Below the pieces are notes generated by a model. The model was not told where the DNA came from and did not search any database. It worked only from the letters and a program-made list of their open reading frames with translations. Shown here one piece after another: positions 37,081 through 47,639 of a stretch of DNA of 64,000 bases. The stretch comes from Cenococcum geophilum 1.58 (Eukaryota > Ascomycota > Dothideomycetes > Gloniales > Gloniaceae): positions 62,001-126,000 of the forward strand of contig KV748269.1 of the NCBI GenBank assembly GCA_001692895.1, read 5' to 3'. A program made the translations under genes and the position numbers. Position 1 is the first letter of the stretch, and every line of letters begins with the position of its first letter.

Positions 37081-37689
37081 AATATTATACTACAGACACT
37101 ATATAAAGTGGAAAAGGGCGGCTGGTATACTCCGCCTTTCCCTTCTGCCTTCTGTCCTAACTTTGCCTTAGGAGAGAAATGGAATATAAATATCGTACTC
37201 CTGGTTTTTATATGCCATTAATTCAACTTACCTTTAAATTTAACCTCTTAACTATATATCCCTTAATATCCCTATAAGAATACTAGATATTATATATATT
37301 ACCTTAACTAAGCTTAAATACGTTGCTAATATAACCTATAGGTCCTTAATCGGTACTTATAAAAATATCATAATATACTATTACCCTAAAGATAATATAC
37401 CTATTTATTAACTTACTAGAAACCTTAAATTATCCTAAAATCGCATTAATAATAAAGACATAGCATCTACTAGTAAGGAGAAGAAATAATTATAGCTTTC
37501 CAACCCTATGCAGAAATAGATACCTTATACGCCTACTTAAACACCTAATAAGGTTAACTCTTATAAAATTAACAATAATACGAAGGGTAACATATAAGAG
37601 GATATAGAAATATACGCCAATTACCTTAAGAGCTTAGAAGGCCGTAGTAAAACTAAGATAGTCTTACCTAAGCTAATAGAGAGCCATAG

Positions 37690-38280
37690 ATAGATGGATA
37701 GATAGATCAATTCTATTACGCTGTTGCGGTTCCTTAAGGTCCACGCAGCGGTTCTATAGAGCGCTATTCTCTACAGAGGAGGAAACCAGTATACTGGGAA
37801 AAACCTCCTCCTAGAACTGGCTAGTTAAACCAGTATACTACATACAGATGCCTCCTCCCACTGTTGGTGGACCAGTGTAGCCAATAGCTAAGGTGTATAC
37901 TGCTAAGCACGATTTTTAGTCATATTATCGTAAACTCCCCCTAGCCGTGACCAATAGTATATCCCCGCCCCACTATTGCGATAAATAGCGCCCTCACTAA
38001 TATTCTCTACCGCCCTGTTGCGCGTCACACTAAGACTAGGGGTTAGTTGCTCCTATCACCGTTACAAGCCAACGGGCCTATTTTTTTAGCGCTGGCAAGC
38101 GCCCTTTAGCCATCTTAATACTGCAGATGGTGGCGCCTGTATACCCTTTTAAGATTTATGTGGAGAGTAAAAAGCCACAGAAAAGAAGAGGGCTGTAGGA
38201 TTCGAATCTACGACCTTCGCGGTCACCACTCCGCGTCGGACTTCCCGATAGCATATCTCTACCACTGCGCCATCGCCCCC
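37690..38280 (-). mobile_element. tRNA-derived SINE, 591 bp, with 15-bp target duplication
   Basis: It lies between exact copies of AATAGAGAGCCATAG (37675-37689 and 38281-38295). In its own sense (minus) it starts, directly at the duplication, with a tRNA-like head (38188-38280) bearing pol III box A TGGCGCAGTGG and box B GATTCGAATCC. It continues as a unique body and ends in a simple TCTA-rich tail (37690-37709). That is the textbook SINE layout: tRNA head, body, simple tail, long duplication. The body holds a 12-bp palindrome CCAGTATACTGG (about 37787) and repeats of ACCAGTATACT. CpA and TpG are normal, so it is scarcely RIP-mutated and is younger than the decay of the cargo gene. 591 bp is long for a SINE. 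Mobility would depend on a LINE partner. Confidence 0.82.
38188..38280 (-). ncRNA. tRNA-like head of the SINE with pol III promoter
   Basis: 93 nt on the minus strand. The acceptor strands GGGGGCG and AGCCCTC pair except for one G-U and one mismatch. There is a D-arm-like GCGCAGTGGTAGA, a strong hairpin CGCGG...CCGCG with an 8-base loop, and a T-arm GTAGATTCGAATCCTAC. At 93 nt it is longer than a normal class I tRNA, and the anticodon is ambiguous: the extra hairpin could be a long variable arm (Ser/Leu type) or a degenerate intron. More likely the 5' head of the SINE than a working tRNA gene, because it abuts the target duplication exactly. Confidence 0.7.
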
Positions 38281-38898
38281 AATAGAGAGCCATAGTAAGG
38301 CTAAAACAGATTTATCTTAACTAAAAGAGGACTATATTAAAGGTTTGCTAGTACCTCTAGGTATATTTATAAAACACCTATATATTTTTTAGCAATACTA
38401 ATAGTTAAGTAGAGAATAGTTTAGCTAATTATATAAACTTCCTTAGAGATATATCTCCCCTAACTAAAGTGTTAATAATTTCCGATACTACAATTTTAGA
38501 CAGACAACTAAAGTATCTCTTATTATGGTTACTAACTTACTATATAATAGAGGACTTAAACCGTCTCCAAAACCCTAGATATAGATTAGTTATATCTATA
38601 TATAGTCCTATCGCAGTAGTATGCTAGTATCTTACCTGGGTTTTACCTACGGGTATACCGCATAAGAAACTTATATTATACTATACTAAGAACCCATATC
38701 ACCTCTATTGTTATGCTAGGATATATAAACCGCTTAAAGATGTTATAATAGAGATAGCTTAAAAGGGTAAACCATATAAGTAAAGAGACTAACTAGGAGA
38801 GGCGCTAGATGATTATTTAGATCTATTAAGGGGAGGGATATATAAAAGAAAGGTAGATTGCACTATAGATGGAGCCTCTAAGAAGCTAAAGAAATGAG

Positions 38899-40205
38899 AA
38901 ATTTCTTATAAGAAAAGATTTTTGTAATTATATTCTTGTTTTCTAGCGTTAAGAATTAAGGCGCTAATTAGGATTTCTTTGGCTTGGCATTATTTTTCTA
39001 TCTAGTTACTTCCATGTTAAGAGTATCTCGTTATTATTTATATATACATTAAATTAAAGTTAAGAACTCGCTTACAGTAAAGTCCTCCACCTTTATATGC
39101 TTGGCAGCAATAAGTTAGCCGCCCTATAACTCGCTTAGTCCTCTATAAAGAATTAAAGTTAAGGTATTAAAGTCTCTAGCGTTTTTATAGGTAACTAGGG
39201 TGCGGGTTAACTCTAAATTTTATATTAATAAGGTAGGAATATTAAGAATAAATATAAGATATCTCTTTTAATATTAGCCTAAGTTATAACTCTAAAAATA
39301 GGATCTTGTTTTAAAAACTAGATCTAATTCTAAAGACTCTATCCTATTCCGATTTTAAGCTAAACGTACTAAATATAGCTAAAAAGGTATAGTGTTAAGC
39401 CAAGCGGTTTAACGGTCTTAAAAGAAAGGAGTTATTTTTAGTTATAGTTTAAGTTACGATTCTAGGAACGGAATCTAATTCTAAAACTAAGATTCTAATT
39501 TAGGTTCACAAAGCAGACTAATTAACTACTATAAAAAGGGCATAATTTTAAAAAAGGATCTAGTTCTAAGAACTGGATCTTAGTTATAAAAAATAGGTTA
39601 ATTAAGCGCTGTAAAATGGGGTTGGCTATATCTATATTTAGCATATTAGGTTTAGCTTGTTTTAGGACCAGCTACGTAATTAATTATAGGTGCTTGCACA
39701 ACTAACCTAATAATTAACCTACTGTCGCCAGCTGTACCTTACTTGGCGCCTTTTAGCATCGTTATATTAGAGCTTTACTTTATTTAAGCCTTATATGTTA
39801 CGGAATAAACTAAAAGCTAATAACTATAATTACTAATAAATGCTGCCTATAACTTTCTAATAATACCGGAACCCTATATACGCACTATATTTTTAACCTA
39901 TATAACTAGGACTGCAAACAATGTTCCTATACTTTAGGTTATTGTGGCTTAGTATTTAACTAAGCCCCGCAAAGCCTTAGTCTAAGCCACGTTAGATTAG
40001 CTTAACTTTTCTACGCCTAACCTTTAAATCCTCCTTGCACCTTGCTTCCTCCCTTATACTTTTCTCTCTTGCTATTCCCTTATTTTAAGACGCGCCTAAT
40101 ATATATTTAACCTCCCTGCACTTATTTACTTATTTACTATTATACTATCCTTATATACTGGTCTCTTTAATCCCCCCTTACCTACCTACCCGCCTATTAC
40201 ATCGG
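38899..40205. other. Long non-coding interval with dispersed short palindromic repeats
   Basis: No readable frame. Several related motifs of the type GGATCTAGTTCTAAGAACTGGATC occur at about 39298-39340, 39460-39500 and 39548-39575; the last is a near-perfect palindrome. The right part (about 40010-40200) is rich in CT tracts, as in fungal promoters, and precedes the FunK1 relic. Confidence 0.4.
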
Positions 40206-42650
40206 CCCTCCCGACGTAGCTCTTAGCGCGCCCGCCCGCAATAGCGAATCTCTTTAGATTAAAAACAAAGCCTATTAAAGAAGGGCTAAATAACTTTTAT
40301 AATTCATTTAACTTAACTTATTAGGATCTGGGTATCCCTAGCTCTTTAGACTTATTGCACCAGATAGGTAATAAAGGTAACTATTAATAGACCTATTATA
40401 AGTTTTTATCTAACGCCTATAGGACTAAAGGATATTTTGCTTAATCTAATACTTACTCTATAGAACCTTCCTGCTTCTTATTTATTGCCGTTTAATAGCG
40501 GCAATAAAAACCTCCTTGGTGATCTGTTAAGACTTAATTTAATAGTTAATTCTAATAACTTTAACGTTAAACGGTTCCTGCCTCTTCTAAATGCGATCCT
40601 CCGGATTAAATCTGACGAAGTTATTTAGGAAAAGGTATATGCTACTATTATAGAGTCCACGCCTTTCCCCTAACCGCTACTATTCTATATTTAAACCCTA
40701 TATTCACGCAATATAAGTAGCTTCGCCAACTTATCCGAATATAGGAAATACGTAGATGATGTTTTAAAGGAGGAGCTAGGCCCTCTTTATATAGGGATTC
40801 CTGGCTTATATAAAGCATTATTTAGGGGAGTAAAAGGTCTTAAAGAGGTAAGCGCCGCCGTTTTTAAGAAATGTAAGGAAGGGGATAATCCACTATACGC
40901 TAATAAGGGCGGCTGGCGTGACTGGCCTAAAAGCGTAGAGCAAGATAATGTTCTAGAGTGGTTTAATAACCTAATTAAATTATTTTTAGGCTTTGTAGAG
41001 GAGTATGGGTCCGCCCTAAAGATATGACGAAAGCTTATCGTATATACTAAGTAGCCCTTATAAGGGTCTACGGCGAAGCAAAAGCTAGATATTAGTTTTA
41101 TAGATAATCTAATAGCTAGCGAAAGCTCTTAATGCTATTAGTTATATATACTTGTGCTAGGAGAGCTAAAGAGTAATCTAAACACTAATATAGCCTTATA
41201 GGCATGGTTTGCTTTAGGGAAATACGTAAGGGAAGTTTTTGCCGCTTAGGATAATTGTTGCTTTATCTTAGGTTTTACCCTCTATAGATCTATTATATGG
41301 CTATAGGAATATAACCAGGTAGGAGGCATCGTATTATTACTATTTAATATTAATAAAGACGGACTATAATTTACCTTGGCGATATTAGGGTTTCTCTTAA
41401 TAAATAAAGAGCAGCTTAGGTTTAACCCTATTATTTTAATATTAGACGGCAAACGATATATTAAGGTCGTGCGCAATAATTAGACTAAGCGTCTTATCCT
41501 TAATAAACTTATAAAGCGGGCACCCTATATTACTGGTTAGGCGATAACTTGCTAGAAAGCGCACCGTAAGGGTAACACCTTTAAGATACCTCTCGTTATT
41601 AAAGACTTATAGCAGTACCTAGAGCGTAAGAAAAAAGGCGAACTACTGCGTAAGGCAGCGGAGAAAGGAGTAATTAACGTGGCCAGGTACTATTACTATG
41701 GGACTATTTATATAGGTGGATAAGATAATAACATCTTTAATATCTGTAAGGGGCTGAATATTACCAAAGCGACAAACTATAAGCCTAAAAGCTTAATAGT
41801 ACCTTTAAGCATAGCTAGAGTGCAAGGCAGTGCAAAAAAAGGCCAAAGCACTAGTAGAAAGAGGTCGTCTAGCTATACCAACGCCCCGTTACCGCCTAAT
41901 AAGCGCCCATATTTAAGCTCTCTAATTAAGCGCCCTATTATGCGGAATTGGGTACATTAACGCGTTATTACTTATAACTATAAAAAGGCTCTTTATAAGG
42001 TAAGCTCTCTGGCTATAATGCTTGCTGCGCTAAAGGGTGGCATTAAAGAATATAAGTCTTTATGTACGTAGGCTGGTATCCTCTAACGTAATATTTTAAT
42101 AGGCAACCTCTTAATAAACGAGGAAGACGATAATCCCTCCTAGAAGTCATTCTTAATTGATCTTAATCTCGCGATTAAAGAGAAGTAAGAAGGACCTTTG
42201 GGAGTACGGGGTAAGACCAGTATAAGAGCGTTTATAGCTATAGGAGTGCTTCTAGGCGAGAAATACTCCTTTAGGTATAATTTAGAGTCGTTTTTCTAGG
42301 TGCTTTTCTAGATATGCATTTATTATAAGGGTCTAAATAAGGAGCGCAAGCCTATCTTAAGGTTTAAGAAGTGGAATTATATGGACACTAAAGAGCTAGC
42401 TAAGTTAAAAAAAGAAGAGGTAGCTTATAAAGGTGATTTTATTAAAATAGCGGAGGAGTACTTTACGCCGTACTATTAGTTATTAGTCCCCTGGGTTAAT
42501 AGGCTCCAGAAAGTAGTATTTCTAAATAGTAGGAGGTAGAAGAAGGATAATCTAAAGCTATATTCTAGGATAAAGAAGATACTCTAGCAAGTATAGAAGG
42601 ATCTAAAGGTATTAGTAGAGTAGATAGAATAATATTTTATTATCTTATAC
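40206..42650 (+). pseudogene. FunK1-type fungal protein kinase, relic
   Basis: FunK1 is a fungus-specific protein-kinase-like family, often expanded and linked with mobile regions. Readable family blocks in order: NKGGWRDWPKSVEQDNVL (40900-40960), GSTAKQKLDISFIDN (41065), LVLGELKSN (41150), ALGKYVREVFAAQDN (41215), FILGFTLYRSIIWLQEYN (41270), LILDGKRYIKVVRN (41440), KKGELLRKAAEKGVINVARY (41630-41690). The catalytic-loop region follows, AGILQRNILIGNLLINEEDD at 42072-42130 (family HRDI/QRDIS.GN), then FLIDLNLAIK (the DFG equivalent, 42150) and YSFRYNLESFF.VLF.ICIYY (42260-42320). Overall length fits the family's 700-800 residues. The start is uncertain. Broken by many RIP-type stops; the catalytic Asp codon of the loop reads as Asn, also as expected for RIP. 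Confidence 0.82.
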
Positions 42651-42897
42651 TCTTCTATAGCATAACTAAAGATTTAGGCGGCTAAGGCTAGGTAGCAGCC
42701 TTAGTTAAAACGCATATAAAACAGCGTAGGGTAGGCTAAATAAACCCGGGAAAGCGGATAACCCAATCTTCCGCTAGATTATTAGGTCCCTATACCCTAC
42801 CATCCTATATAGGCTTTATTTTTCTATAAAACACGTAATTCACTCGCTAGCCTATTAGAAGCCGCCTTGTGCCGCCTAAATAGAGGCCATAGGAGAA

Positions 42898-43290
42898 TTA
42901 ATCCCCTACTCTAACTAATCCCCTACTTAAACAAGTCCCCTACTTAAATAAATCCCCTGCGGGAGCCAATGCCTATATATTTCGCCGCCCTATAGGAACC
43001 AGTCCCCTACTCTAATAAATCCCCTATAGGATCTAGTCCCCTACTTTAATAAATCCCCTACTTTAATAAATCCCCTATACTAATAAATCCCCTATAGGAG
43101 CTAGTCCCCTACTCTAACAAATCCCCTATACTAATAAATCCCTTATACTAACGAATCCCCTGCGGGTGCCAATGCCTATATATTCCACCGCCCTATAGAA
43201 ACCAATCCCCTACGGCTTACATTTCTGTATAGCCTTTAGTCCCCTACGGGAGCCTATAGCCACGTTTTTCTCTCCCCTACGGGAACTAAT
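42898..43290 (+). repeat. 15-bp tandem repeat AATCCCCTACTCTAA downstream of FunK1
   Basis: About 20 units of roughly 15 bp (AATCCCCTA plus CTCTAAT, TAGGAGCT or CGGGAGCC variants) with two longer 'GCCAATGCCTATATATTCC' spacers at about 42966 and 43168. Units differ by RIP-like transitions. No in-frame repeat protein can be asserted. Lies between the FunK1 relic (+) and the next relic (-). Confidence 0.75.
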
Positions 43291-43319
43291 ACCTTATAGC
43301 TTCCGTTTTTCTGTTCCTA

Positions 43320-44170
43320 GATCTATAAATAATTCGCCTACGCTCCAGCCTACTATATAGGCTTTATTATTATAGGAGTAAAATTAACGGAGAGACATCT
43401 TCCTTATAAAGGTAGCTCCTATATTAGCTAAGTAAAACTTAAAGACAATATCTACCCGGTTAAGTCTTCGTCCTTACAACGCTATAGCTTACGCTTTACC
43501 CGTTCCATGGCTTCCTTTCTATTTTCTATCCTTTTAACTATATTTAATAGCACTTTGCCTAGCTTCTACGACCCATTTAAAAGAAAAATCCTAAGTAGGG
43601 TAAACTGTCTCCTATATAGGGGGGAAGCGCTTAAAGTAGGGCGGAAACTAATTATATTTAAGACCTATAAAACTATTAACATATAAAAAGCTATATTATT
43701 TATAATATTTACCTTAACTTGCTTAAGTTGGTTATTAAAGGAGACCTATTTAAAGAATTTTTAAGAAGATAGAGCATTTTTTATCTAAAGCTAATTATTC
43801 CTATCCTCTACCTTACGTTCTACCTATTTAATTATTTCTAGCCCACCTTTTATAAGTACGAGATCACCTAAAAATACCGTATATTTAACCACTAAACTAT
43901 TAGAATTAAATATCCCTAAAAAGATATGTTCGCTATAATATAGGTGCGAGCTATCTTGCTAGCACTACCGTATATAGTAGAGGGTAAAAATATCTTTAAC
44001 CTATAGAACTATTAGACTAATATAACTAAAGGGTAAGTGGTATCTTTTACCTTAATACCGTTATAATCTGTATTAGGTTTATAAAAGCCTTATAGGAAAT
44101 CTTAAGGAGAAACAGGAGGACAATCTGGTCTAAAAATTAAATCGTCCTTTGTAATTTCTGGCAGCTTCAT
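43320..44170 (-). pseudogene. Unrecognised minus-strand relic starting MKLPEITKDDLIF
   Basis: An ATG at 44170 opens a clear gene-like frame: MKLPEITKDDLIFRPDCPP, then KPNTDYNGIKVKDTTYPL, FLPSTIYGSASKIARTYI and, further on, GVYIFK-like basic stretches toward 43500. No domain is recognised; I have the impression of a conserved fungal family but cannot name it. Broken by several RIP-type stops. The C-terminal end before the tandem repeat is not fixed. Cargo of the Starship-like block. Confidence 0.5.
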
Positions 44171-44389
44171 TGTAATATTATTCTTAAGGTAAAAGTGCTA
44201 GGTAAGGATAACGACGGGAGTGGAGGTCTAGTGGCCTCTTTATATAGGACTAGAGGATATATATTTATATACGCTATATAGCACATCCTCTTTACCTATA
44301 AATATTAAGACAATTTCTATAAGTCGCCCGCACCTCTTCCGTAAGGCGCGTTAATACTTAGGCGTGTATTAGTGCAATAACGGTTTTTA

Positions 44390-44880
44390 GGAACGGGCGG
44401 TGTTATATAGGCCCTGCCTAACCGGAAATTAGCCCTACTAAAAATTAGCCCCGCTAAAGAAAAATTAGCCCCTTTAAAGGGTCTTTATATCTATTCACTA
44501 ATGCGTCTATTACTTGCATCTTTCTTAGACTTATTATGTCCGCACTATAAATAGCTTCTAGTATAGATAGTAGATATTTAGATTACTTACGCGCCTTTCT
44601 ATTAGTATAGAGCCAATCCTTATCCTTCTAAAAAGAGGACTTCCCCTTCTATAAAATACCTAACAGTAAAACAACGTTACTTTATATTTTACTATATATT
44701 AAGGTATTACTAACGCTAGGTAGATTAGCAGTATGCTAATAAAAAATATTTAGAAAGTCGCTAGGCAGCACGCTACTAAGATCCTCTATACTACTAAAGA
44801 CGCGGTCTCCGTCGAAAACTAATATCTAGTATATTACAATAATATAAATAAGGAAATCTAGGCGAACCCTGGGGATAGCA
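44390..44880 (-). pseudogene. Unrecognised minus-strand relic
   Basis: A fairly clean minus-strand stretch: LVFDGDRVFSSIEDLSSVLP, NIFY.HTANLPSVSNTLIY, DWLYTNRKARK.SKYLLSIL, SLRKMQVIDALVNRYKDPLK (44490). About 150 codons; no domain recognised. It may be upstream coding sequence of the relic at 43320-44170 or a separate gene. The section to the right (44880-45220) has no convincing frame. Confidence 0.4.
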
Positions 44881-45287
44881 TAGCAAAGGCTATAGTAATA
44901 TTAGCACTTAGCCCGCTAAGTTCGGATAACGGTTTACTAGGGTTTAGGATTTCCATAAAATATAAATACTCTAAACTTTAAAGCGGCAATATAATGGGCG
45001 CACTTAATAATACGCCTTAATACTTTATAGGGAAGGGGGGTGGATATGCTTATATATCTATATAGGTCTATATAGCCGTAGCCTTATAGGAGCTGTCTAA
45101 GGCCGTAGGTTCCCTAAAAGCAGAGTAGGAATAATATTAGAATGTGCGGGGAGTGCTATATTACGAATTCTGGTTTAGGTCGAGGCTTACTATATATAGA
45201 AATGTAGGGTATAAATTAAGCTAGTTATTTATTACTGTAGTAACTGGTGGAGTAATTGGCTGGAGATTAGAATTTAAATTAAGAGGA

Positions 45288-45550
45288 ATTAATAGAGGAT
45301 TTAAATAGATTTTAGGAATTAATAGAGGTTCAAAAGGGGGAGGTACTTTAGAATTTAAGTAATAGTCTAGGTTTACATCGGAAGGAATTAACAGTAGATC
45401 TAAGTAGATTTAAGGAATTAAGGTAGGTTTAAAAGAGAAGGACATTTTAGGGGTTAAGTAATGGCTTAGGTTAAAAGGGATTTCTAAAGGGTATAAGTAG
45501 ATCTTAGGGATTAAGGTAGATCCGAAAGGTAATAGCATTTTAGGAGGGTC
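45288..45550. repeat. Imperfect ~100-bp tandem repeat
   Basis: Three related copies, starting near 45320, 45410 and 45505, each with (G)GAATTAA.GTAGGTTTAAAA and (GA)CATTTTAGG(GG)TTAAGTAATGG-like blocks. Lies in the C-terminal part of the preceding minus-strand relic. Confidence 0.5.
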
Positions 45551-46540
45551 CAAATAAAGATTAGCTATACTATGTTGGTCCCTTAAAGACGTTAGAAATA
45601 TTTAATTAGAACTCCTATTAGGGATAGCTTACAGACTGCTTATTTTAGATAACTTGCGCCTAGTACGTTTGGTATTAGACTGCTTAGTAGTAGTTAATCT
45701 TTTTATACCCCTAGGGCTTTAGATAGCGCTGCTGGCTTCGGGCTAACTTATAAAGTTAGTATTAGCACAATAGAGATATGCATCCTTTAGGTTCCTTACT
45801 AAAGGAGACAATTCCGTCTATTTCTGGTATTGTGGTTATATTTCCATCTAAGCAATAAATATATTAAATTCTTTGGGTGCTATATGCCTTTTAATACTAT
45901 TATAGGTCAGTTGTTAATTTAATAGAGGTAATTAAAAACTAATATTATACTAAAATCTAGGTTGCAGAGACCAATAAGTACTCTAGGTTTAAGACAACTC
46001 TATTTCTAGCTAGCAATATTATTTAGTTTAAGGCGCTCTCCTCCTAATAGATAGGCTATCTCCCATGCCAAAGCTCTAAATTATTGGCCCTTTTTAGGCT
46101 TATACCCTTTTTTCTTTAATCGCTCCACCTTATTATTTAGTGTCTTAGATAGAATAGACTTTATTAACCTATAACTAACTATATTTTTACCTACGTTAAG
46201 GACATCAGCTAGGTTACGAATTATTACCCAGTTATTAGCTCCTGTTAGTTTAATATATAGTTCCTAAAGAGCCTTAAGTGATCCACCCTTAGCCAGATTG
46301 TAAAGCTTAAGAAACTATTCTAATTTATAATTATTTAGAGACTGAATTTTCGTGTAAACTGTAACCAGTCGCTCTATGGCTGCCGGTGATAAATTCTAGC
46401 GTTTTTTAGGGGCGGGGTTTCCTCCGTAAAGTGGGTCTGGGCTTTTATTAGGAGGTAGGGTTCCTTATCTTTTAAGAATCTGGAATAATAAAATTAATTT
46501 AACTATAGCTTTCTTGGTCTCTAGATCTATAGGGGTTGTT

Positions 46541-46634
46541 AAGGCCTCTAAGGCTTTTAGGGCTTTTAAGGCTTTTAGGGCTTTTAGGGCTTTCGTGGCT
46601 TTTAGGGTTTTTGCAGCTTTTATAGCTTTTAGGA
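46541..46634 (-). repeat. 9-bp tandem repeat GGCTTTTAG encoding Lys-Ala-Leu repeats
   Basis: About ten units of GGCTTTTAG/GGCTTTTAA on the + strand; minus-strand translation gives an alanine/leucine/lysine helix-like repeat. Confidence 0.75.
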
Positions 46635-47105
46635 TTACTAGGGTATTCTAGGGGCCTAAGACCGTTAGGGTTTTATTTAAGCTAAGCGCCTCTCTATGGT
46701 TAGTAGGTAAGGCCTCCAGAATTTTATCTACTACTCTTTTATAGGCTTTTACTGCTTTACCTTTATTAGTAGAGCGTAGGAATTGCGTAAATAGCTTAAT
46801 CTTATTTAACAATAACTATCATCTATAAGTATCCCTTAGGAGAGGAGTAATAGAAGGTAAACCTACGGTGTAATAAGGACGGACGGTGCGAGCGAGCTGT
46901 AATAGTGCATTAGAAAGGACTGCTTCTCTATTCTATAGTAGATAATAATTAGCCTTAGGAAGGGAAAGGCCATGGAATAGAATTACTATGGCGCTAAAAT
47001 CTATTTTACTATACTGCTAAAGTAGAGAGGTATTTATAATCCTATAGGTTAGTTAAACTAAAAAAAGAAGGTAATAGGGTATAAGAGTAAGAGAAGCAGG
47101 AAACG

Positions 47106-47150
47106 TTATAGGGGATTATTATTGCGATCGCAACAATAATACCCCTATAA
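47106..47150. repeat. 45-bp imperfect palindrome centred on GCGATCGC
   Basis: Outer arms TTATAGGGG / CCCCTATAA pair perfectly, and inner arms are ATTATTATT / AACAATAAT around the centre TGCGATCGCA. One extra base and one or two mismatches overall. Could be a fold-back element remnant or a regulatory hairpin; it lies between the divergent relics 45220-46990 (-) and 47640-49850 (+). Confidence 0.7.
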
Positions 47151-47449
47151 TTTTAGCTTAGCGTATATTGGCCCCACGCCATACTATACCAAACTCCACT
47201 ACTATAACTTATACTCCTCTAAAGATCTATAATGGAAAACTAAACAGCTAATTAAAGTGAGGATGTGCAGCCGTCTCCCTAGTTAATTAGATGTAGCCTA
47301 CCCGCTACTATAAAGTCTAGAAGCTCCCGTTAATTTCTTTTTAATAATATAATAATGCGTCCCGCAAGAATTAAAGGCTAAAACGCCTTAATAAACCTGA
47401 GAATGCTTTAAATCTTAAAGGTATAGGATGGAGATGAGTGATATATAAA

Positions 47450-47639
47450 GCTAATTTCGCCCTATTACGCTAGGGATATATAATTGCCTTTACCGTCTAC
47501 TTTACTAGTTGCCTTATTGCCTTCTTCTACAGCTTTTATTCGTCACTTCCTTAACTTCACTATTTTTACCGCTCCTTTTAAACTATTTTTTAATCTCCCC
47601 TGTTTCTGCTAGCCATTTATAGCCACTTTATTCTTTAAT
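47450..47639 (+). promoter_or_regulatory. Possible promoter of the relic at 47640
   Basis: TATATAA at about 47469, followed by long CT-rich tracts up to the ATG at 47640, as is common for fungal promoters. Inference from composition only. Confidence 0.35.

Larger units (their letters stand above)
37200..38898 (+). pseudogene. Unrecognised plus-strand relic interrupted by a SINE
   Basis: Readable gene-like stretches lie either side of the SINE: DIEIYANYLKSLEGRSKTKI at about 37605-37665 on the left, and on the right TKRGRLYYKRF, SYLGF/LTWVLPTG, PHKKLILYYTKNPYHLYCYA and EALDDYLDLLRGGIYKRKV, ending at a TGA at 38896-38898 (a stop not of RIP type). The SINE at 37690-38280 with its target duplication sits between. 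No domain is recognised. Broken by many TAA/TAG codons. Confidence 0.45.
45220..46990 (-). pseudogene. Unrecognised minus-strand relic with (Lys-Ala-Leu)n stretch
   Basis: Reads from about 46970 leftwards: NALLQLARTVRPYYTVGLP, KIKLFTQFLRSTNKGKAVKA, YKRVVDKILEALPTNHREAL. A 9-bp tandem repeat (46541-46634) then encodes LKALKALKALKAL-type residues. A conserved-looking core follows: AIERLVTVYTKIQSLNNYKL (about 46370-46310), GANNWVIIRNLADVLNVGKN (46240-46180) and LIKSILSKTLNNKVERLKKK (about 46160-46100). The core could be a helical DNA-binding or oligomerising domain, but I cannot name it. The C-terminal third (45288-45550) is an imperfect repeat of roughly 100 bp. Broken by RIP-type stops. Confidence 0.45.

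Noticed and set aside
38188-38280. Functional nuclear tRNA gene
   Set aside because: Abuts a 15-bp target duplication at its 5' end, is 93 nt with an ambiguous anticodon, and continues into a SINE body.
42898-43290. CRISPR-like repeat/spacer pattern
   Set aside because: 15-bp tandem units that grade into each other, with no unique spacers of constant size.
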